A stretch of 5,252 nt of DNA from NCBI GenBank assembly GCA_030040215.1, contig JASHUD010000150.1:1-5252 (forward strand), written 5' to 3'. A program made the position numbers and the translations under genes. This stretch comes from Methylovirgula sp. (GTDB lineage Bacteria; Pseudomonadota; Alphaproteobacteria; Rhizobiales; Beijerinckiaceae). A model generated the notes under the pieces. That model searched no databases. It was given only the letters and a program-made list of their open reading frames with translations, and had not been told where the DNA came from. The first letter of the stretch is position 1. Every line of letters begins with the position of its first letter. Below, piece by piece: positions 1-5,252 of this stretch.

Positions 1-1560
1 GGCACCGGCGACATGGGCGCGATCGGGCGCGGCGAAGACATGGAGATCACGACCTATCTCGAGACCGCCATGACCTCGGAGCTGCAAGGCAACGTCGCCG
101 ATCTCTGTCCGGTCGGCGCGCTGCTGCCGAAGCCCTATTCGTTCAAGGCGCGCTCCTGGGAACTCGCCAAGACCGATTCGATCGACGTGATGGACGCGCT
201 CGGATCCGCGATCCGCGTCGATAGCCGGGGCCGCGAGGTGATGCGCATCCTGCCGCGCACCAACGATGCGGTGAATGAGGAATGGATCTCGGACAAGACG
301 CGGCAGATCGTCGACGGACTGAAGACGCGTCGCCTCGATCGGCCCTATCTGCGCGAAAACGGCAAGCTCGTGCCGGCCACCTGGAACACGGCCTTCGAGG
401 CCATCGCCGCGAAGCTAAAAGCGACGCGGCCGGAACGGATCGGCGCGATTGCCGGCGATCTCTGCGCGATCGAAGAGATGTTCGCGCTGAAACTCTTGAT
501 GGAAAGTTTGGGGAGCACTTCGCTCGATTGCCGCCAGGACGGCACGAAGCTCGATCCGAAGTTCGGCCGCGCCAGCTATCTCTTCAATCCGACCGTCGCC
601 GGCATCGAAGAAGCCGATGCGATCATGATCATCGGTTCCAATCCGCGCCGCGAAGCGCCGGTCTTCAACGCCCGCATCCGCGAACGCTGGCTGAAAGGCA
701 ATCTGCTCTTGGGCGTCATCGGCGAGCAGGCCGATCTCACCTACGAGTACAACTATCTCGGCGCAGGGCCGGAGACGCTGGCGCGTTTCGTCGATCACCC
801 GCCCGCGCAGAAGGAGCGGCCCATGCTGCTCCTCGGACAAGGCGCGCTCGTCCGGCCCGACGGGTTGGCAATTCTCGCGCAGGCCGCCAAGGCGGCCATA
901 TCGCTGGGCTGCATCAAGCCCGGCTGGCTCGGTTTCGGGATCCTGCACACCGCGGCGGCGCGCGCCGGTGGTCTCGACCTCGGTTTCGTGCCGGGGCGCG
1001 GCGGACTTGATGCAACCGACATGGCAAAGGAGGGTGCGCTCGATGTGCTCTTCAACCTCGGTGCCGACGAGATCGACGTCGCACCCGGGGCTTTCGTGAT
1101 CTATCAGGGAACGCACGGGGATCGCGGCGCGCATCGCGCCGACGTGATCCTGCCCGGTGCGACCTATACCGAGAAGTCAGGCCTCTACGTCAACACCGAG
1201 GGCCGCGTGCAACTCGCGGAGCGAGCCAATTTTCCGCCCGGCGATGCGCGCGAAGATTGGACGATCCTGCGGGCGCTTTCGGCGGTGCTCGGCAAGACGT
1301 TGCCTTTCGATTCGCTCTATGCGCTGCGCGCCAAGCTTTATGCGCAAGCTCCGCACTTTGCAAAGCTCGACGCGATTGTGCCGGGCGAAGCGGCGGACAT
1401 CGAGAAGCTCGCGGCGGTTGTTGCCGGCGCGCCGAGCGCGGCGCCTTTTGTCTCGCCCATCACGGATTTCTATATGACCAATCCGATTGCGCGCGCCTCC
1501 GCCGTGATGGCCGAATGTTCGGCTTTGGCCCGCGACCTTGTCCAACAGGCGGCGGAATGA
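1..1560 (+). CDS. nuoG: NADH-quinone oxidoreductase subunit G (NuoG), 5'-truncated by the window edge
   Basis: This is the largest peripheral-arm subunit of complex I, which carries iron-sulfur clusters between the NADH site and the quinone site. The reading frame is open from base 1, so the true start lies upstream. 519 residues are visible; alphaproteobacterial NuoG is usually near 690, so roughly 170 N-terminal residues (2Fe-2S ferredoxin fold and most cluster ligands) are missing. The visible part opens in the last ferredoxin-type segment with NVADLCPVGAL, whose Cys (bases 106-108) matches the final 4Fe-4S ligand. The rest is the molybdopterin-oxidoreductase-like domain, including LPRTNDAVNEEW, a YTEKSGLYVNTEGRVQLAE block (bases about 1168-1227) and a short C-terminal tail. 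Bases 181-216, where E. coli NuoG has the extra N7-cluster cysteines, encode no cysteine, as in the mitochondrial 75-kDa subunit. The stop codon overlaps the nuoH start. No frameshift is seen. The family assignment is secure. Confidence 0.96.
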   Translation, partial: GTGDMGAIGRGEDMEITTYLETAMTSELQGNVADLCPVGALLPKPYSFKARSWELAKTDSIDVMDALGSAIRVDSRGREVMRILPRTNDAVNEEWISDKTRQIVDGLKTRRLDRPYLRENGKLVPATWNTAFEAIAAKLKATRPERIGAIAGDLCAIEEMFALKLLMESLGSTSLDCRQDGTKLDPKFGRASYLFNPTVAGIEEADAIMIIGSNPRREAPVFNARIRERWLKGNLLLGVIGEQADLTYEYNYLGAGPETLARFVDHPPAQKERPMLLLGQGALVRPDGLAILAQAAKAAISLGCIKPGWLGFGILHTAAARAGGLDLGFVPGRGGLDATDMAKEGALDVLFNLGADEIDVAPGAFVIYQGTHGDRGAHRADVILPGATYTEKSGLYVNTEGRVQLAERANFPPGDAREDWTILRALSAVLGKTLPFDSLYALRAKLYAQAPHFAKLDAIVPGEAADIEKLAAVVAGAPSAAPFVSPITDFYMTNPIARASAVMAECSALARDLVQQAAE

Positions 1561-2576
1561 ACATGGCTCTCGCGCTTCTCTTGACCTTGGTGAAGAGCGT
1601 CGTGCTGCTCGTCGCGCTGCTAATCTATGTCGCCTACATCCTCTATGCCGACCGCAAGATCTGGGCGGCGGTGCAATTGCGGCGCGGACCGAACGTGGTC
1701 GGTCCATGGGGCCTGTGGCAAAGTTTCGCCGACCTGCTCAAGTTCGTCCTGAAAGAACCGATCGTTCCGGACGGCGCCAACAAAGGCGTCTTTCTGCTCG
1801 CTCCCTTCGTCATGGGCCTGTTGTCGCTCGCCGCCTGGGCGGTGATCCCGCTCGACAACGGCTGGGCGATCGCCAACATCAACGTCGGCGTGCTCTACAT
1901 TTTCGCGATCTCCTCGCTCTCCGTCTACGGCATCATTATGGGCGGCTGGGCGTCGAATTCGAAATACCCGTTTCTCGCGGCGCTGCGCTCGGCGGCGCAA
2001 ATGGTGTCCTACGAGGTGTCGATCGGGTTCGTTCTCATCACTGTGCTGCTCTGCGCCGGCTCGCTCAACCTCAGCGACATCGTGAAGGCGCAAGACACGC
2101 ACTTCGGGCTTTTGGGCTGGTATTGGTTGCCGCTGCTGCCGATGTTCGTAGTCTTCTTCGTCTCCGCGCTCGCCGAAACGAACCGGCCGCCGTTCGATCT
2201 TGTCGAGGCCGAATCCGAACTCGTCGCGGGCTTTATGGTCGAATATTCCTCGACGCCATATTTGCTTTTCATGCTCTCGGAATATGTGGCGATCGTCACC
2301 ATGTGCGCCTTCGGAACGATCCTGTTCCTCGGCGGCTGGCTCCCGCCCATTCCTTTTGCGCCGTTCACCTGGGTGCCCGGCGTGCTCTGGTTCATCCTCA
2401 AGGTCTCGGCGTTGTTCTTTCTATTTGCGATGGTAAAAGCCTTCGTGCCGCGCTATCGCTACGATCAGCTGATGCGGCTCGGCTGGAAGGTCTTTCTGCC
2501 GATCTCTCTATTCATGGTCGTGCTCGTTGCCGCCGTGCTGGAAGCCACCGGCGTCGGCAACGTCATGGCGCAGTGA
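1557..2576 (+). CDS. nuoH: NADH-quinone oxidoreductase subunit H (NuoH)
   Basis: NuoH (ND1 homologue) is the membrane subunit that joins the two arms of complex I and lines the quinone-binding chamber. The product is 339 residues, normal for the family, with about eight hydrophobic segments (near residues 5-30, 78-98, 109-130, 150-170, 188-206, 236-258, 272-295 and 311-330). Hallmarks are DRKIWAAVQLRRGPNVVGP at 32-50 and the acidic loop AETNRPPFDLVEAESE at 206-221, with conserved Glu207, Asp214, Glu217, Glu219 and Glu221. The chosen ATG (1557) overlaps the nuoG stop as ATGA, suggesting translational coupling. A second in-frame ATG at 1563 would shorten the protein by two residues, and the weak AGGCGG at 1547-1552 does not separate the two. 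The same frame stays open further upstream, but that stretch lies inside nuoG in another frame and is not part of this gene. Confidence 0.97.
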   Translation: MNMALALLLTLVKSVVLLVALLIYVAYILYADRKIWAAVQLRRGPNVVGPWGLWQSFADLLKFVLKEPIVPDGANKGVFLLAPFVMGLLSLAAWAVIPLDNGWAIANINVGVLYIFAISSLSVYGIIMGGWASNSKYPFLAALRSAAQMVSYEVSIGFVLITVLLCAGSLNLSDIVKAQDTHFGLLGWYWLPLLPMFVVFFVSALAETNRPPFDLVEAESELVAGFMVEYSSTPYLLFMLSEYVAIVTMCAFGTILFLGGWLPPIPFAPFTWVPGVLWFILKVSALFFLFAMVKAFVPRYRYDQLMRLGWKVFLPISLFMVVLVAAVLEATGVGNVMAQ

Positions 2577-2583
2577 GGAAGAA

Positions 2584-3072
2584 ATGAAGGTCGACGCCGC
2601 CGCCAAGGCGCTTTTGCTGAAGGAGTTCGTCGCGGCCTTTGCGCTGTCGATGCGCTACTTCTTCAAGCCGAAGGCGACGCTCAACTATCCGCACGAGAAG
2701 AACCCGCAATCGCCGCGTTTTCGCGGCGAGCATGCGTTGCGCCGCTATCCGAACGGCGAGGAGCGCTGCATCGCCTGCAAACTCTGCGAGGCGATCTGTC
2801 CGGCGCAGGCGATCACCATCGAGGCTGGTCCGCGCCGCAACGACGGCACGCGGCGCACCACGCGCTACGATATCGATATGGTGAAGTGCATCTATTGCGG
2901 GTTCTGCCAGGAGGCCTGTCCGGTCGATGCCATCGTCGAGGGGCCGAACTCCGAATTTTCGGTGGAGACCCGTGAGGAATTCTATTACGACAAGGACCGG
3001 CTGTTGGCCAACGGCGACCGGTGGGAGCGCGAGCTCGCCCGCAACATTGCGCTCGATGCGCCCTATCGGTGA
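2584..3072 (+). CDS. nuoI: NADH-quinone oxidoreductase subunit I (NuoI), 2x[4Fe-4S] ferredoxin-type
   Basis: NuoI (TYKY/NDUFS8 homologue) carries clusters N6a and N6b, which pass electrons towards the terminal cluster N2 beside the quinone pocket. The product is 162 residues, the usual alphaproteobacterial length. The N-terminal 30 residues form amphipathic helix that family knowledge places against the membrane arm. Two ferredoxin motifs follow: Cys62, 65, 68 and 72 in CIACKLCEAICP, and Cys102, 105, 108 and 112 in CIYCGFCQEACP. All eight ligands are present. The conserved C-terminal part includes REEFYYDKDRLLANGDRWE (130-148). The ATG lies 7 bases after the nuoH stop, with a GAGGA ribosome binding site at 2575-2579 overlapping that stop. 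The frame is open further upstream inside nuoH, but this start gives the family's normal N terminus. The stop codon shares its last base with another ATG (TGATG), discussed in the findings. Confidence 0.97.
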   Translation: MKVDAAAKALLLKEFVAAFALSMRYFFKPKATLNYPHEKNPQSPRFRGEHALRRYPNGEERCIACKLCEAICPAQAITIEAGPRRNDGTRRTTRYDIDMVKCIYCGFCQEACPVDAIVEGPNSEFSVETREEFYYDKDRLLANGDRWERELARNIALDAPYR

Positions 3073-3100
3073 TGGGAATGAGCGAGATTACATTCCAATC

Positions 3101-3199
3101 CCCTCGTCCCGAGGAGCGCGCAGAGCGCGCGTCTCGAAGAACAAGCACGGGCCGCATCCTTCGAAACGAGAGCCTGCGGCTCGCTCTTCAGGATGAGGG
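3101..3199. repeat. Imperfect palindromic intergenic repeat, resembling the dispersed repeats of Rhizobiales
   Basis: The two ends are inverted copies. CCCTCGTCCCGAGGAGCG at the left reads as CCCTCATCCTGAAGAGCG on the opposite strand from the right end. Over the outer 21 positions 17 match, two of the differences allow G-U pairing and two do not pair. The arms meet again at the centre (TCGAAG 3134-3139 with CTTCGA 3159-3164), leaving a loop near 3140-3158. Each arm also holds its own hairpin: GCGCGC-AGA-GCGCGC at 3116-3130 on the left and GAGCC-TGC-GGCTC at 3170-3182 on the right. From memory, the GAGGAGCG...GTCTCGAAG and ATCCTTCGA...CAGGATGAGGG pattern resembles a short repeat common between genes in Rhizobiales; this was not checked by search. 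No T-run follows, so it is not a standard intrinsic terminator. The element fills most of the only sizeable gap in the operon and has no transposase, so it would be non-autonomous. Confidence 0.85.
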
Positions 3200-3205
3200 C
3201 ATAGC

Positions 3206-3209
3206 GAGG
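3206..3209 (+). promoter_or_regulatory. Ribosome binding site for nuoJ
   Basis: GAGG sits 8 bases before the ATG at 3218 and only 6 bases after the end of the palindromic repeat. It supports that ATG as the nuoJ start, and its closeness to the repeat means local RNA folding could affect its access. Confidence 0.65.
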
Positions 3210-3217
3210 CTCGTCCC

Positions 3218-3823
3218 ATGAGCGCCGTCGCGTTCTTCTTCTATCTCTTCTCGGCCGTCATGATCGCTTCGGCCTTCATGGTCATTATGGCGAAGAATCC
3301 CGTTCATTCGGTGCTCTTTCTGATTCTCGCTTTTGTCAACGCGGCGGGACTTTTTATTCTGCTCGGCGCCGAATTTCTGGCGTTGATTCTCGTCGTCGTC
3401 TATGTCGGCGCGGTCGCGGTGCTGTTCCTGTTCGTGGTGATGATGCTCGACGTCGATTTCGCCGAATTGAAGCAAGGTTTCCAGCGCAACCTGCCGATTG
3501 GCGCGACGATCGGCGGCATCGTTCTCGTCGAGCTGGTCTTTTGCGTCGGGGCGTGGAGCGTCGGCGGCGCGGCCGCGCAAGCGACGACACCGGCGCCGCC
3601 CGGCCTTTCCAATACCGCGGCGCTCGGCCGCGTACTTTACACGCAATATCTCTATCTCTTCGAGGCGGCCGGTTTCATTCTTCTTGTCGCGATGATCGGC
3701 GCGATCGTCCTGACCCTGCGTCACAAACAGGGTGTCAGGCGCCAGAGCATCGAGCTGCAGAACGAGCGCACCGTCAAGAGCGCGGTCGAACTCAAGAAAC
3801 AGCCCTCGCGGGCGGGAGTTTGA
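3218..3823 (+). CDS. nuoJ: NADH-quinone oxidoreductase subunit J (NuoJ)
   Basis: NuoJ (ND6 homologue) is a small membrane subunit between the quinone-site subunit NuoH and the pump subunits; its third helix contains a pi-bulge linked to coupling. The product is 201 residues, with five hydrophobic segments near 3-23, 28-50, 54-76, 92-112 and 147-168. The signature stretch AEFLALILVVVYVGAVAVLF (51-70) carries the conserved Glu52 and Tyr62 on the third helix. A Gly/Ala/Pro-rich loop (about 113-135) and a polar, basic C-terminal tail from residue 168 look like other alphaproteobacterial NuoJ proteins. Unlike the other genes here it is separated from its upstream partner, by 145 bases holding the palindromic repeat. 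The start is chosen from the GAGG site and the normal N terminus. Function is not in doubt; any effect of the repeat on expression is inference. Confidence 0.96.
   Translation: MSAVAFFFYLFSAVMIASAFMVIMAKNPVHSVLFLILAFVNAAGLFILLGAEFLALILVVVYVGAVAVLFLFVVMMLDVDFAELKQGFQRNLPIGATIGGIVLVELVFCVGAWSVGGAAAQATTPAPPGLSNTAALGRVLYTQYLYLFEAAGFILLVAMIGAIVLTLRHKQGVRRQSIELQNERTVKSAVELKKQPSRAGV
3814..3818 (+). promoter_or_regulatory. Ribosome binding site for nuoK
   Basis: GGGAG lies inside the last codons of nuoJ, 8 bases before the nuoK ATG at 3827. Its position implies that ribosomes finishing nuoJ can readily reinitiate on nuoK. Confidence 0.65.
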
Positions 3824-3826
3824 GAA

Positions 3827-4135
3827 ATGTCGATCTCGCTCGGCCATTACCTCGTCGTCGCAGCCATCCTGTTCACGCTGGGCATCGCCGGAATCATCGT
3901 CAATCGCAAGAACATCATCGTCATCCTGATGTCGATCGAATTGATCCTGCTTGCGGTGAACATCAACCTCATCGCCTTCTCGGCGTTTCTCGGCGACCTC
4001 ACCGGGCAGATCTACGCATTGTTCGTTCTAACCGTTGCGGCGGCCGAGGCGGCAATCGGGCTCGCCATTCTCGTCGCCTACTTCCGCAATCGCGGCACGA
4101 TCGCGGTGGAAGACGTCAATATGATGAAGGGCTGA
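3827..4135 (+). CDS. nuoK: NADH-quinone oxidoreductase subunit K (NuoK)
   Basis: NuoK (ND4L homologue) is a three-helix membrane subunit that packs against NuoJ and takes part in proton translocation. The product is 102 residues, about the family norm of 100. Hydrophobic segments lie near 4-24, 29-51 and 60-86. The two membrane-buried glutamates needed for activity in E. coli (Glu36 and Glu72) correspond to Glu38 in MSIEL and Glu74 in AAAEAAIGLA. The C terminus is short and polar (VEDVNMMKG). It starts 3 bases after the nuoJ stop and ends 2 bases before the nuoL start, consistent with coupled translation of the three membrane subunits. No irregularity is seen. Confidence 0.97.
   Translation: MSISLGHYLVVAAILFTLGIAGIIVNRKNIIVILMSIELILLAVNINLIAFSAFLGDLTGQIYALFVLTVAAAEAAIGLAILVAYFRNRGTIAVEDVNMMKG
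4127..4131 (+). promoter_or_regulatory. Ribosome binding site for nuoL, deciding its GTG start
   Basis: AAGGG overlaps the last codons of nuoK and sits 6 bases before the GTG at 4138. This supports GTG as the nuoL start; the first in-frame ATG is not reached until 4255. Confidence 0.7.
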
Positions 4136-4137
4136 GC

Positions 4138-5252
4138 GTGTATCAGGCAATTGTCGCTCTTCCGCTGCTCGGCTTTCTGATCGCCGGCATTTTCGGCCGG
4201 TTGATCGGACCGCGTCCGTCCGAGATCGTCACGACGAGCCTGCTCTTCGTTTCGATGTTGCTCGCCTGGATCGCCTTCGGCGAATTCATCTCAGGCTCCG
4301 CGGTTGCCGACGTCGAGATCGTCACCACCTGGCTGACCTCGGGTGCCTTGCACGTGGATTGGGCGTTGCGGATCGATTCGCTCACCGTGGTGATGCTGTT
4401 CGTCGTGACGACGGTCTCGGCGCTCGTGCATCTCTATTCGATAGGCTACATGCACGAGGATAATTCGCGGCCGCGCTTCTTCGCCTATCTGTCGTTCTTC
4501 ACCTTCGCGATGCTGATGCTGGTGACGGCCGACAATCTCGTGCAGCTCTTCTTCGGCTGGGAAGGCGTCGGGCTTGCATCTTATCTGTTGATCGGCTTCT
4601 GGTACGAAAGGCCCGCCGCCAACGCCGCGGCGATCAAAGCGTTCATCGTCAACCGCATCGGCGACTTCGGTTTCACGCTCGGCATTTTCCTGGTCTTTTG
4701 GCTGACGAACTCCGTCGCCTTCGATCAGATCTTCGCCGCCGCCCCGGGCCTCGCGCACAAGACGATCCATGTCTTCGGCTTCGATATGGACGCGATGACG
4801 ATCACCTGCCTGCTGCTCTTCATGGGCGCGATGGGGAAATCCGCGCAAATCCTGCTCCACACCTGGCTTCCCGACGCGATGGAAGGCCCGACGCCGGTCT
4901 CGGCTCTGATCCACGCCGCGACGATGGTGACGGCCGGCGTTTTCATGGTGGCGCGGCTTTCGCCGCTCTTCGAGCAATCTTCGGCGGCACTCGCCTTCGT
5001 GACCGTGATCGGCGCGACGACGGCGTTCTTCGCGGCGACCGTCGGCCTCGTGCAGAACGACATCAAGCGCGTCATCGCCTATTCGACCTGCTCGCAACTG
5101 GGCTACATGTTCGTCGGGCTCGGCGTCGGCGGCTATTCGCTCGGCATCTTTCATCTGTTCACGCACGCGTTCTTCAAAGCGCTGTTGTTCCTTGCGGCGG
5201 GCTCCGTCATCACCGCCATGCATCACGAGCAGGACATGCGCAAAATGGGCGG
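4138..5252 (+). CDS. nuoL: NADH-quinone oxidoreductase subunit L (NuoL), 3'-truncated by the window edge, GTG start
   Basis: NuoL (ND5 homologue) is the distal antiporter-like proton pump of complex I. The frame opens at GTG (4138), giving the usual N terminus MYQAIVALPLLGFLIAG, and is still open at the window end after 371 codons; the family exceeds 600 residues. The charged residues of the proton path known from E. coli are present: Glu142 in GWEGVGLASYLL (E. coli Glu144), Asp176 in NRIGD (Asp178), Lys234 in MGKSAQ (Lys229), His259 in ALIHAATMVTAG (His254), Asp308 and Lys310 in QNDIKR, His339 and His343, and Lys347 in THAFFKALLF (Lys342). The WLPDAMEGPTPVSALIHAA block at 243-261 is the hallmark of the proton-conducting antiporter family. 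The later transmembrane helices, including the Lys399 equivalent, and the long lateral helix lie beyond the window. A start at the first internal ATG would delete the first helix and is rejected. Confidence 0.96.
   Translation, partial: MYQAIVALPLLGFLIAGIFGRLIGPRPSEIVTTSLLFVSMLLAWIAFGEFISGSAVADVEIVTTWLTSGALHVDWALRIDSLTVVMLFVVTTVSALVHLYSIGYMHEDNSRPRFFAYLSFFTFAMLMLVTADNLVQLFFGWEGVGLASYLLIGFWYERPAANAAAIKAFIVNRIGDFGFTLGIFLVFWLTNSVAFDQIFAAAPGLAHKTIHVFGFDMDAMTITCLLLFMGAMGKSAQILLHTWLPDAMEGPTPVSALIHAATMVTAGVFMVARLSPLFEQSSAALAFVTVIGATTAFFAATVGLVQNDIKRVIAYSTCSQLGYMFVGLGVGGYSLGIFHLFTHAFFKALLFLAAGSVITAMHHEQDMRKMG

Noticed and set aside
415..1134. Open frame of 239 codons on the - strand opposite nuoG, and a + strand frame of 242 codons at 282-1010
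   Set aside because: Both lie wholly inside nuoG in other frames, have biased Arg-rich composition and no motif; they follow from GC-rich codon use.
1257..1556. Upstream in-frame extension of nuoH by 100 codons
   Set aside because: It overlaps the C-terminal coding part of nuoG, shows no NuoH-like sequence, and the 339-residue product from 1557 already has the normal family length.
2527..2583. Upstream in-frame extension of nuoI by 19 codons
   Set aside because: It lies within nuoH in another frame; the ATG at 2584 has a ribosome binding site and gives the normal NuoI N terminus.
3101..3199. Reading the palindrome as a transcription terminator between nuoI and nuoJ
   Set aside because: No T-run follows the stem on either side, and ending transcription here would cut off nuoJ, nuoK and nuoL, which have no visible promoter of their own in the gap.
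3188..3847. Open frame of 219 codons on the - strand opposite nuoJ
   Set aside because: It is a shadow of nuoJ with a highly charged, low-complexity product and no recognisable motif.
4291..5226. Long open frame of 311 codons on the - strand opposite nuoL
   Set aside because: Its product is very rich in Arg, Glu, Asp and His with no recognisable domain, typical of the antisense of a GC-rich membrane-protein gene. The + strand encodes an unmistakable NuoL with conserved residues throughout.

Overview
The window is a section of a nuo operon, which encodes respiratory complex I (proton-pumping NADH:ubiquinone oxidoreductase). All genes lie on the + strand in the order nuoG (5' end missing), nuoH, nuoI, nuoJ, nuoK, nuoL (3' end missing). 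The GC-rich DNA, the protein sequences (alphaproteobacterial, mitochondria-like forms of each subunit) and a characteristic palindromic intergenic repeat point to an alphaproteobacterium, most likely of the order Hyphomicrobiales (Rhizobiales). The family cannot be settled from this window; a Beijerinckiaceae/Methylocystaceae- or Bradyrhizobium-like host is a guess from general resemblance.

Layout: 1-1560 holds the C-terminal three quarters of NuoG. nuoH (1557-2576) overlaps the nuoG stop by 4 bases. nuoI (2584-3072) follows after 7 bases. A 145-base gap (3073-3217) is the only real intergenic space and holds an imperfect palindromic repeat of about 99 bases (3101-3199). Then come nuoJ (3218-3823), nuoK (3827-4135, gap of 3 bases) and nuoL (4138 to the window end, GTG start, gap of 2 bases). 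No stretch over 300 bases lacks a gene. I see no promoter, RNA gene, CRISPR array, insertion sequence or intrinsic terminator.

How the genes work together: NuoG and NuoI belong to the peripheral arm and carry the iron-sulfur chain that takes electrons from NADH towards quinone. NuoH sits where the arms meet and forms much of the quinone chamber. NuoJ and NuoK link this site to the antiporter-like pump modules, of which NuoL is the most distal. The tight spacing suggests one co-transcribed, translationally coupled unit.

The enzyme genes look ordinary and intact where visible, and I found no previously undescribed system. The part worth a second look is the nuoI-nuoJ junction: a repeat has lodged in an otherwise compact operon, leaves a reading frame open that overlaps both neighbouring genes, and ends just before the nuoJ ribosome binding site.
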